A DNA stretch of 64,000 nucleotides from Collybia mongolica (taxonomy: Eukaryota; Basidiomycota; Agaricomycetes; Agaricales; Clitocybaceae): positions 5,518,001 to 5,582,000 of the forward strand of contig JAAXNY010000001.1 in assembly GCA_013420905.1 (NCBI GenBank). Direction: 5' to 3'. Numbering within the stretch: position 1 is the stretch's first letter; each line of letters begins with the position of its first letter. Both the position numbers and the translations under genes were made by a program. This document shows positions 54,567 to 64,000 of this stretch, one piece after another. Below the pieces are notes generated by a model, which was given only the letters and a program-made list of their open reading frames with translations, was not told the DNA's origin and searched no databases.

Positions 54567-56812
54567 TTAGTCGTCCCCAGCCTCTTTCTTATCTCGATTA
54601 TGTATAGTCTCCACTGGCCCTTTGAACCAGCACATTCCGCCATACTTGGGGAAAAAGTAATATCCAAGGGACAGCATCAACGTGCCTCCCACAACCACCA
54701 CAGTATAGTTCATGGAGTGCGACGTTGGGGACGGCCTGGCGGGGAAGAGAAAGACGACGATCATAAACAACATGTAGGTTGAAGCGACGAACGAAATAGG
54801 AGCACTCTAAGTGTGCCTGACGTTGGTAAGACAAAAACTGAGAAATTTAAATCCTTACCAGACGCCCTAAATTGAACGGTCCTGGTTCGAACTTCGCCGC
54901 TCCAACCCAGCGAGCGACTAGAGGAGTGACAAAGCCAATATATTGGCAAACCACTGACATGGTGAATACGGCGCTGATAGCGACGGGGCCGGCGAAGGAT
55001 ATCAGCCCGAGGAGAAGGGACATGATGGCGAGGAAGAATACGGCGTTAACGGGAGTCTTGGTGCGCGAGTTTATATTGTAGAGGATCCCGGAAAAAGGGA
55101 GGCCATTGTCGCGCGCGAATGCGAAGAGTTGGCGAGAGCCAACCATTAACTAGAATGCCATAGGGATATGAGCACGAGATCGGACGAAGACGAAGGGATG
55201 TACGTAGTCCATTCCTGTCATCCATAGGGTAATGATTACGAATGCCCAGATTGCGAGGGACCCTCCCTTTCCTACACTATTAAAGAATATCTAGCGTATC
55301 GGGGCCAAGTCGGTTATCGTCCGTCATTGCAGCGTGTGTCGCGGAATATATTTACCGTTGCCATTGGTTGGTTAATGCGGTCCTCAATGATTGATTTGAG
55401 ATCACTCCCAATATACAACGCAACAACGATATTAACAACTGGCCATCGAGTAGACTTGAGAATAACGCAGAAGAGGAACATACGAACATACGTACTCCAT
55501 CCAAGAATTGAGCTTAAAATTGTAGCCGACAATATAGCAAATGGCACGGCTCGAGGCGCGTTCCTCGCTTCCTCACTGATGTGTACGCTCGTGTCGAAAC
55601 CCGCTGTGAAGAATAACAAGCGTTAAATTTATTCACGGTAATACAAAAGTAATGATTTACCGACTGTCCAAGCCGGAGCCAAGAAACTCAAAATAAACGC
55701 ATATCCATTAGACCATCCTGAAACTGGAGACAGCGAAGGAAAGCCGATCAGTCACGAACAAGGGAAAAATGGATGGGTTTGTGGAGTTACCGTTTTCAAA
55801 ATGACCGAATGCGTATGTAGGGATGTTATGTAGTGTCCGAGGAGTAGACGCTGGGAGAACCACGATAGCAATCACGAATAACCTGCAGGGGCATAGAGAA
55901 GTTGATACTGGGCCCTCGACATCAAATGGAAGCAGTTCAAAGGACGTACGCGATATTCAAGAAGATGAAAAAGTGTTGAAGCCTGGCGATGACTTTCGTA
56001 GCCATGCTGGCCATGATGGCATGCAGAATCAGTAATCCGCAGAATACGCCACTAATAGGAATGTCATGGACGGATGGAGTGGAGTAAAGCATTAATGCCT
56101 TACTAAGTTTGAGCGTTGGTCGCAACAAACTGCCCATCAGTCCCGATGTTGGCGGCTGCCATGATCTGCGTCGCAGCCCCCCAATCTACGCTTGCCAACC
56201 CAGCAATATACGCTGCTGTGTTCACGTCTACCCAAAAAGGGAACTGAGTTGATGAAGTAAGCTCGCGAATGAATAGTGACTTTACTTACAGCCAATAAGC
56301 CAGGATAGCAATTTTCGGTATCTTGGTGACGAAAATTGGTATGTCCAGTAGTACAAGCCCCCAGAGGTTGGTGCGGCTGACCCGAGCTCGGCCATGGCAA
56401 GCGCAACAACGACAAGGAAACAGCAACAGGTAAACCACTGGATGAAAATGTAGTCTGTTGAGGACTTCGCGAATACATTCCATAGAACAAGAATACGTAC
56501 GCCCCATATCATTGCTGCTGGTCCTCCATAAGGGATCGAATAAAGCAGAACAGCTCTGTCGACAGACCCAGTGAATGCTCGTTGCTTTTTACGATGAAGA
56601 TGGGCGTACGTGATAGACTGGACGATCCCGACGATGCTGAGCGAAAGCCCAAACAACTCTAACTGGCTAAAATCGCGTTTGAACTCTTGCTTGTATCCTA
56701 GCTTGGCAAGGAGAGCCTCATCATTGGTGTTCTTCGAGGCGTGTGGTGAGGACCTTTTGGCATGGACCGAAGGCGTCATGTTCAAAGTTTTGAAAGTGAA
56801 GCCTGCGTTCAT
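54567..56812 (-). CDS. GABA/amino-acid permease (APC superfamily, UGA4-like)
   Basis: Plasma-membrane or vacuolar importer of GABA or related amines/amino acids. My 12-exon model: 56812-56610, 56555-56501, 56437-56290, 56227-56104, 56051-55950, 55882-55806, 55717-55661, 55603-55496, 55438-55356, 55290-55204, 55149-54859 and 54806-54567, giving 524 aa, the usual family length. Recognisable blocks: FSQLELFGLSLSIVGIV, AVLLYSIPYGGPAAMIWG, ALAMAELGSAAPTSGGLYYW, GLASVDWGAATQIMAAA, NAQT-YGVFCGLLILHAI, HISEEARNAPRAVPFAILSA, SRQLFAFARDNGLPFS, KTPVNAVFFL and MNYTVVVVGG. About 12 membrane segments are expected. Exon 6 requires an unusual GTCATT donor at 55805, or there is a one-base deletion near 55796. 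It is divergent from the glutamine-synthetase-like gene across 508 bp. Substrate is inferred from family only. Confidence 0.87.
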
Positions 56813-57320
56813 GGTGTGTGGCGACCCCAATTATGAGGTTTCCATTGATGGGCCAGAACTTGAGCTCGTTCGGTTCAGAAGCTGAGGTATCTTGACGTTC
56901 GCTCCGGGCCGGGATTGAAAAACTCGCCTCCCATAGACGGCTCGCTGATGTAGCACATGCCCTCGATACCTTGTGTAGAGCGAGGAGAATTCCTTTATGA
57001 AATGAGCGACCTGAATAGGCTCTGTACGGCTCTGCCGATATGAAACGGATTCTTTTACCGTTCGCTCTTACCAGATGGTTTGAAGGGTTAAGAATACGTA
57101 AAGAATCTACTAAAGATGAACCTTTTTTGCAACTTTGATGATCCGATCAATAAAATTGACCAATAGTTAGTGCTAACTGACTCCTAAATTTGTTATGCTT
57201 CCTTTCATGACTGTCAACAACTGGCCTGATCGATTCATCTTTTAACCTAGGCGTCTAAATGATCATGATAAATCGGTCGACATAAGTTCTATCCCCTTCC
57301 CCCCTCGTCCTCTTCATATG
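56813..57320. promoter_or_regulatory. Shared divergent promoter region (permease / GS-like)
   Basis: 508 bp between two start codons pointing away from each other. A CT-rich run followed by CCCCTTCCCCCCTCGTCC at 57292-57309 precedes the GS-like start. GATA-type words (TGATAAATC at 57265, CTTATC-like) are present but not diagnostic. Co-regulation is inference. Confidence 0.45.
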
Positions 57321-58864
57321 ATGGCTTACACTCACGGTGTCACTTACACCCCGGATAATATCGTATCGTCTACCACTACTCGACCTACTCTCCAAAACCT
57401 AGTAGATACTCGGTACGCTCTTCCTAATGTTTGTAAGTCTAGTTTCAGACTTTACAGGGGAACCGAAAGAGACTGATTGGGCTCTACAGCCTATGTCCAT
57501 CTCTATTGGGTTGACCTCGCGAATACACGTCGATGTCGCATCTTGCCCATGGAATATTTTAGAGAGCTCATGCAATCGCGCCGACCAGGGGTACACATAG
57601 CAAAGGTGGGACTGGGCCTTGTTTACTTGATGATGCCGGAAGGGTTCTCTGGCCTTGGCGAGTATCTGTATACTCCGGATCCTCGCACGATGCGTGTTTT
57701 ATGGGGAGTCAGTGCGGGCGATGTCTTAGGTATTTTTGGGCGCTTCGAAGAGAAAGATGCGCGGGGTGGAAATGGTGTAGAGGTCGCTTTGTGCCCAAGA
57801 ACCTTGCTTGGGAGAATTATCGAGTACGTTCTCGTCGTATTGATGGCTTTCTTGGAAGCTGAACTTGAAATTTGCACAGTGAAGCTAAATCTGCACATGC
57901 GACGGAGTTTCTAGTCGGCTTTGAAACAGAGTTCATCCTTCTCAGGTCCACCGACCCCGTCGTGCCTTCCAATATCCACCAATGGTCCTCCACCAGTGCT
58001 CTACTCATGGGCTCTCCAGAAGCCAACATCCTTACAGAAATAGGCGATGCCCTCCGTGCCAGTGGCATCCCTCTCCAGCTCCTCCATGCTGAAGCTGCAC
58101 CAGGACAATATGAAGTCGTCACTGGCCCACTCAGCCCCCTCGATGCCGCCGACACGCTCATCTACACTCGCGAGATCATCACTCACGTGGCCGCCAAACA
58201 CGGTCTCCACGTGACATTCGCGCCGCGTCCGTTCATGGACAGTGCCGGCTCCTCGGCACATGCACACATCTCGGTCCACTCGCCCAAGGCTACCAAGGTT
58301 CCGGACGTCCTTTCAACGCACGAGACGGCTTTCCTTGCGGGACTCCTAAATCATCTCCCCGCAATCGCGGCGTTCACGCTGCCCACATACGCGTCGTACA
58401 AACGCGTGGCGGATGGAGCGTGGAGTGGGGGCACATACGTGTCGTACGGCACCGAAAATCGCGAGGCGCCAGTGCGCCTGACCAACATAGCATCTCCGTC
58501 ATCCCGTCGGTTCGAGCTGCGGTTCATCGATGGTACAGCGAATCCCCATCTTGCACTGGCGGCTGTGTTTGGGGCCGCTTTGGTGGGTATCAAGACCGGC
58601 ATGGCGCTCGAGTCGCAGGATTGCAGGGAAAACAGTGCGGCGGAGATGACCGAAGAGGAGAGACGGGCGATGGGGATTACCAAGCGGCTGCCGTTGACTG
58701 TGGAGGAGGCGGTGAAGAATTTGAGGGAGGATAAGGTGTTGACGGAAGTAATGGGGGAGGATATGGTTCGCACCTTTTTGGCAGTTTCGAAGACGTTGGG
58801 AGACGCGCTGCAACAAGAGGAAGACGAGGCGGCACAATTGACGCGCCTGGTCCAATTTTACTGA
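57321..58864 (+). CDS. Glutamine-synthetase-like (type I/FluG C-terminal-like) ligase
   Basis: Member of the glutamine synthetase superfamily that ATP-dependently joins glutamate to ammonia or an amine. Exons 57321-57432, 57490-57823 and 57880-58864 (introns 57 and 56 nt; intron 1 has a GTAAGT donor), giving 476 aa. The N-terminal beta-grasp part begins YVHLYWVDLANTRRCR. Catalytic-domain signs: GFETEFILL (metal-binding Glu), EAAPGQYEVV, a FAPRP-FMDSAGSSAHAHIS loop with the conserved His, YVSYGTENREAPVRL with the glutamate-binding Arg, and RRFELRFIDGTANPHLALAA. There is no amidohydrolase domain as in full FluG. Fungal stand-alone proteins of this type may act on polyamines or other amines rather than ammonia. 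Adjacency to a GABA-type permease supports an amine/nitrogen-scavenging role but is not proof. Confidence 0.88.
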
Positions 58865-59672
58865 ATTGCCTTCGTTAGCGTTTGCAGGTTAGGAGTCTTT
58901 TGAATGTCCGGACGTCTAGAAAGGGTATGGCGATGTTTTCACATACATATATCAAGAAAATGAGAAGGCAGTATAAATGTATAACTATGACCTTAGTCGT
59001 GGTAGCGTCTGCGCCTTAACTTTACATCGAGGTGGCCGGCCGGACCCGGATGTTGTTCACGGTGTGGACATGACCTATTTATCCGGAGTGAGTTCTGCAC
59101 GTTTAGTTGATCGAAATTGAGGGCTTCTATCTTCTTTGGTATATTCAAGGTTCTGAGACTCGTGCCTAACATCATGCTGTCTATGGCTAAGCACTTCGTC
59201 AGGCTCAACTAGAATTCTTCCACGACGTGCCCTTCGACCTCGAATCCTTCAAGCCACTACCTGAGTCACGTTGTACGACTATGTACTGCGATTGCTTCTT
59301 CCATGCAAAACTGGTGCCATTGGTTACCGCGACCGAAAAGCGGAAGCAGTACCCGTTTTCTCCCACAATTGAAGATCCACAAAGTAAAACCAAGGCGCAT
59401 CTCTAGGAATTTCAGCAGCTACCAGTGGGAGAAACATCGTTCGTCGGCTTCAGCTGTATCCACTTTCCTAGATGTGCCACGCTTTATGCCCAATTCACAC
59501 ACGCTCGCAATGTCCTACCGCTTTCCGTGACTTGTCATCAAAAGTCGTCAAGTTACTTTTAATGACTGGCTAACACGACGCGAGAGGCAGGGTCTGACTG
59601 ATTTCCTATCAGAGCCCGCTGATGGCCTTCGTATTGCCTGCGCCTACGACGAACGGTGGCTGGTGGGTCCTC
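58865..59672 (+). other. Downstream region with a possible degenerate gene fragment
   Basis: 58865-59190 shows nothing beyond the GS-like 3' end. From about 59206 a plus-strand frame reads EFFHDVPFDLESFKPLPESR and ends at a stop near 59406. A third frame at 59565-59670 reads RREGQ-like text then LSEPADGLRIACAYDERWLV. These could be pieces of one broken gene, interrupted again by the MITE at 59673. Not recognised. Confidence 0.35.
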
Positions 59673-59825
59673 CTCAGTAAAAAAAAAAAGTCGTGTTTAG
59701 TCAATTCCTAGGCCGAAATTTCGACATGGTCGGGGAAAAGTTGTGTAAAAAATGTTTTAAAGTTAGTTGAAAATTGTATTTTTTTTTGACTAACGTTGAA
59801 ATTTCTGACTATCTTTTTTACTGAG
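59673..59825. mobile_element. MITE (153 bp)
   Basis: Terminal inverted repeats CTCAGTAAAAAA and TTTTTTACTGAG flank an AT-rich core without coding. A 7-bp duplication GGTCCTC is present at 59666-59672 and 59826-59832. Because the repeat overlaps the duplication (CCTC), the exact edges may shift by a base or two. The TSD length does not decide the superfamily. Confidence 0.75.
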
Positions 59826-61059
59826 GGTCCTCAGTGGCGGGCAGTATTGTCGTGTCGACGTGTCTGTCTCATGGTATGCCTTCTTGAAACTACTAGCGGA
59901 TCCCCATGAAACGACACACAGCCTAATGGCTTCTCTCAAAGAGATGACTGTCAACTACATTAACACGGCAGAGCATAAGAAAGATGATTGCGCAACAAAC
60001 GAGAGCCTTGACACCCCACTTCCTCAATGTTCATGCCGTTGTCCGCAACAATCAGTATTTGAGTATAAGCTCCTCTTCGGACTCTGGTAATATGAAATAT
60101 TTGTTGCAGACTAAGTAGTGATGATGAACAGAGCGAATAAGTTTTCAAGAGTGCTGGTGATGATGATTGTGGTGAGAACTTTTTTCTTTTTCAAGGCTTA
60201 ACTCAAATTTGTTTGGAGTAGAGGACCAGTACTTCACACTCCCCCACATCCTGCAGAGGATTCCAATCGGAATCCAGAGGAATGCAGGAAGATTTTGAAA
60301 AAGTTTTAAAACAGAAAATTCCTTTGAGGAATTCTGCAATATTCCACTTGGATTCTGCTCAGAACACAGAATTTTGAGGAATTTCTTACAAAGTGTGGAA
60401 GAAGAAAATTCTCAAAGGAATTCTGCAACATTCCACTCGGAACCTGATTGGAATTCATAAGTTTTAAGTCAAAACAGTCAATAAAGTCAACAGTATATCT
60501 AACATTTTGAAGTACTAAATTACTCTCTTTCAGCCTGTCTTTTTAAAATCTGTTGAGTATAATAAAAAAGCATAACATGGATAAACCAATCAAAGTTTTC
60601 TCCAGTCATTCTTTTCATGATAGATTCAAATCCACCCAACCATGCATTGAGTTGTTCACAAGCCTGTTTTAAAATTAATAAATATTAAAGTGTGTATAAA
60701 CAATACTTACTTGTGTATTGAATGCATGCTTGTAGTAAGGATTGCTTTGATTGTCCTGAGCCACAACAACAAGATTTGGTGCAGAACCATTCAAGGGTGC
60801 TGGATTACACCATTTTCAACACAAGTAATCTGAAGTACGATGATTCTTATAATGATAAACATCAACAATTAATCTTAATGTATCCAGCCAATCATTGTAA
60901 ATGGGATTGGCAAGAGCAGTTCAAAGTACCAAGCAAGCTTTGTCAATGCAGATATAGGATGGTTGAGTTTCTTTCTCAGGATAAACTTTATTTAAAAAGT
61001 CACTGTGCACCTGGTGGGGGAGGTTTTTCCCCCACTTAATGGATGAAAGCAGCATTTCC
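59826..61059. other. Degenerate DNA without a supported gene
   Basis: 59860-60090 continues a possible broken frame (VSWYAFLKLLADPHETTHSL). 60240-60450 contains a degenerate approximately 100-bp direct repeat with GAATTCTGCAATATTCCACT-like units (60331 and 60420). 60722-61039 is an open frame with Gln/Tyr-rich content and no recognised domain. Confidence 0.35.
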
Positions 61060-61408
61060 TAAGTTTAGTGGATGAATCTAAAGGGTATGAAATTGGGATG
61101 AAACTTCATCCCAGATATTTCATCCCTTGAGAGGATGAATTTCTGCTCTTATAATTTCAGAAATTTTCATCCCTTAGTGGTGTGAACTTTCATCCCATTA
61201 GAGGTGAATTATATGGGACAATTTTAATCCAGTGAAAAAGAGGGGAATTTCATCCTATAATGGGTGGGTTTTATTAGATCATTTTAATCTATTAGAGAGT
61301 GAACTTTTATCCCATAAAAGGTGGAATATGTGGGATGATTTAAGTTCAGCATAGAAGGTATTTCATCCCACAAATAGTGGGTTTATGGGATGACTTTACT
61401 GCCTTAGA
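61060..61408. repeat. GATGAAATTTCATCC-rich repeat tract
   Basis: Same type of irregular tract as 18284-18618: repeated TTCATCCC and GGATGAA words, several self-complementary. It directly precedes copy 3 of the 0.9-kb repeat. Confidence 0.5.
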
Positions 61409-62310
61409 CTTGGGTGGAGTGGGCCAACACACTGTGTGGCAGGTATTTGTTCTTTATTTCTTTTCTTAGGAGAAATAAGTCCATTCCACAGTCAGGAAGT
61501 TGTAAATGACTAGAAACAACATAGGTGATAGTTTATGGAGGTCATGTGACCATGGGAAAATGTTACCAAGTAAACAAGCAATGCTAGTGCACAAAACCCA
61601 ATGCCATAGCTTGCCTGGCTATGGAGAAAACACAAAAACCATCAGAACTAACTTTTACCAGGATCATGTACACTAAATAAGCATTCGGATTGTTGTCATG
61701 TATTTGGTATACTTATGTAGTGGAATAGATCATGTGACATGTGTCAATAAATAGAGAAATCAATCTTATTTGTATTTCAGGTAAATACAGTAGTAGTTGT
61801 TGATTATTCCAATGTTTAGTGTAATTTCCCACAAGGGTCATGTTTGGTCAGGGTCATTGTTGTTATAAGATGTTTGTTCACCCCTGACATAACACACAGA
61901 CCTTCAAAACTAGCTGAATCTGGACATTTCTAATATTTCGCTCAAAATAGACTGTGGGAAAAATGTGCTCAACAAGGAAATTGTAGAGCCATGTTTGTAC
62001 ATTCCAAACATATAAAAACAAAGTTAATAGCTTTACTGGTTATGGAGAAAATCACAAAATAAATTTTCAAACACGACACTTTGAAATATTAGATATGCAT
62101 AATTTTGATGGCATCATCAAAAGCATTATGTAAGCATCCCAAATACATGCAAATTATGTCACAATACTTTGTATTTGTGGAGAAATGCTGTAAAAAGCCA
62201 TAAGAGAAGAAAAATCCCATTATGGAATTATTTGCCCGCAGTGTTGAAATATGAATCAATGAATGAATCACCTTTTTGCCCGAAAACTGGGTTGATAAAG
62301 AACTCGTAAC
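61409..62310. repeat. 0.9-kb dispersed repeat, copy 3
   Basis: Very similar to 23649-24570. Begins CTTGGGTGGAGTGGG after an A and ends GAACTCGTAAC, with AATC/AATG microsatellite units at about 62255-62269. Noncoding. Confidence 0.7.
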
Positions 62311-63330
62311 ATAATGATCCTCCCTGCAACCATTCAAACATGGTGGGTGCACATATTTCAGCCTCCTATTAATAATGAATAGTATACAATTTGAATAAAC
62401 AAATAAAAATATCTGTCAGCATCCTCAGATTTGATCACATGGCTTTGTTGACTGAGATGCCCGACAGCGGAACATTCCGAGCTATATAATGCGTTGGCAG
62501 CTGCTTTCACACACTTTCCTTCTTGCTCTTGTACCACCACTATTGCCCATTGCTGCCTCCCATCCTCCCCCTCGTAGTAAACACTCTTCGTTGATAGATT
62601 ACAATTAGTATAATGTTAGATTACAATTACTATCATAATACATGTAGTAGTCATTTGAATTCCAATACAAACTATAAGGCTTTGTTAAGAATATTATTAA
62701 ATGCTAATAATGATCTTACAGGAAACCGAAGGACATCATTAGTATGCAGGATAAAACCATGCCTGACAATGTCCTCAACATGGTACACCACTTCGTTGAC
62801 CTCAAAGTGCAGGTGGACAATGAGGGGGTCTCAGTATGTCTGTCAACCCAATCTAATCCAAAGCACATTAACATTGACCCATTTTACAGATGACTTCATT
62901 ACCACAAGGTCAACAAAGACAATGAGCAGTCTGGCAGTGCACGAAGACCAACAACTTCCAGCTCATGCTAAAGAAAAAGTAGGGAGTCCTATTCCATGCC
63001 CACTGTGCAGCATTGCTGGAAATGGGTTCTGTCTCTAGACGCAGCTTCAGGATGACAAGGATTTATATAGGGCAATTTGGGTAAGTTTTCTCATTACTAA
63101 CCTCAATACATGATTCTAACAAATCACAGTGTTGTGTTTGCAGTCTGGTTGGTAATGCTGGTGATCAGGAACTTTGGAATGAGGGATATGAATCAGAGGT
63201 ATACTAGTTGATAGAGCATTCAAATTACAATACCTTAGATCTTATGGATGTTAAACCTTAACTGTACAAAATGAACAATGTGTGTTTATTGATAACAGGG
63301 AAGAAATAATGAATTCAAATTTAAGTGACG
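62311..63330. other. Repeat-derived region with exon-like fragments
   Basis: 62960-63200 resembles 27030-27250 (see 26901-27340) and may be the same transposon exon: GNGFCL-stop-TQLQDDKDLYRAIW, then a GTAAGT donor. 62720-62900 contains another possible exon ending in GTATGT-like or TCAG signals. No full gene can be built. Confidence 0.4.
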
Positions 63331-63850
63331 TAAATGGCATGGAATTAATCCCCACAAAGGCTATTATTCTCACCTGTGATGGTATGAAATCCATCCCTAC
63401 AAAGGCTATTATTTTCACCTATCATGGTATGAAATTCATCCCATAGCCTCAAAAATTTGCAGTAATGTTACCCCAAAAAACATTGCTATTCTCACCCATC
63501 AAGGTAGTAGATTAATCCCATATTGATAGGAATTACCTCCCACAATGGTTATTTTTTCCACCTATGGTGAAATGAAATTCATCCCATAGCCTCGAGAATC
63601 AGGGGGTATGAATACGGACAAATTTCGCATGAAATTCATCCACTAAATTATACCTTAAGGGGGGGTTTTCCATCCATTTTTCCCCCCACAGGGGGTGTGT
63701 TTTCAAACATCTTCAAGATGAAATTCATTACATTTTAGGATTGCTAAGTGAATGAATTTCATATATTTAATGTATTATTTCTATTATTTAAGAGGATGAA
63801 ACACAGGGTTGAATTTCATCTATTCTCAGTTTCACAGTGAGTTGAGAATA
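63331..63850. repeat. ATGAAATTCATCCC-rich repeat tract
   Basis: Repeated ATTCATCCC, CACAAAGGCTATTATT and GATGAAATTCAT words with roughly 60-80 bp periodicity (for example 63347, 63396 and 63537). Related in motif to the tracts at 18.3, 28.6 and 61.1 kb. Confidence 0.5.
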
Positions 63851-64000
63851 TTGGTTGGAGATTCAGAACAAGCAAATTGTGTCCAAGCTACCACAACACC
63901 ACAAGGTTTGCATATAGTTTCAACACAGTAGAACTGAGTAGCAGTAAAGTAATTTGATTGTATAGTGGTATCATTATTATCTTCATCATGTGGCTGAAAA
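63851..64000. other. Window end, nothing recognised
   Basis: AT-rich DNA, no gene, RNA or repeat edge visible. Confidence 0.3.

Noticed and set aside
57817..58855. Long minus-strand frames opposite the GS-like gene
   Set aside because: Antisense shadows of a GC-rich exon with clear glutamine synthetase motifs on the plus strand.
1..64000. tRNA, rRNA or CRISPR features
   Set aside because: I looked for T-loop/B-box-like GGTTCGA words, rRNA-like cores and regularly spaced repeats; the only GGTTCGA-type hits lie in protein-coding exons, and nothing folds or repeats as required.

Overview
The window is a piece of nuclear DNA from a filamentous basidiomycete. The evidence is many 45-70 bp GT-AG introns, spliced eukaryotic genes such as the TFIIF beta subunit and a BEM46-type hydrolase, and a load of fungal transposons. 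Families such as the multi-membrane-segment paralogues and the Spt5-like repeat proteins would fit a repeat-rich Agaricomycete such as Rhizoctonia/Ceratobasidium. That placement is inference, because no rRNA or other marker is present.

Two compartments alternate. Gene-like, CpG-containing DNA covers about 1-6.6 kb, 29-43.6 kb and 51.3-60 kb. It holds TFIIF beta (511-1749), membrane protein paralogue A (2675-4832), a frameshifted F-box/LRR-like gene (5484-6636), a disrupted paralogue B (30133-32629), a BEM46-like alpha/beta hydrolase (32878-34298), an unrecognised 440-aa protein (35458-36840), a seven-membrane-segment protein (52964-54184), and a divergent pair consisting of a GABA/amino-acid permease (54567-56812) and a glutamine-synthetase-like enzyme (57321-58864). 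CpG-poor, repeat-derived DNA fills about 6.6-29 kb, 43.7-51.3 kb and 60-64 kb.

The repeat compartment can be dissected in detail. Four Helitrons lie head to tail without spacers (10947-17358), inserted into one copy of a Helitron-like repeat whose neighbouring copy keeps the unoccupied site. A further Helitron lies at 48942-50079. Two poly(A)-tailed retrocopies have separate 13- and 15-bp target duplications. A decayed pogo/Fot1 element (46287-48891) is flanked by TA, and its empty site is present in the window. A complete Ty1/Copia element with 343-bp LTRs and a 5-bp duplication (37947-43416) looks recent. There are hAT pieces, a MITE, a Gypsy protease fragment, a broken Spt5-like NGN/KOW gene split by an approximately 0.9-kb three-copy repeat, and a roughly 0.66-kb inverted repeat.

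The layout suggests a former tandem array of one membrane-protein family (A, relic C, B) pulled about 24 kb apart by transposon accumulation. The permease and the glutamine-synthetase-like gene share a 508-bp intergenic region and may serve the same nitrogen pathway. Gene models were built by eye from splice signals, reading phase and paralogue alignment; none has transcript support here.
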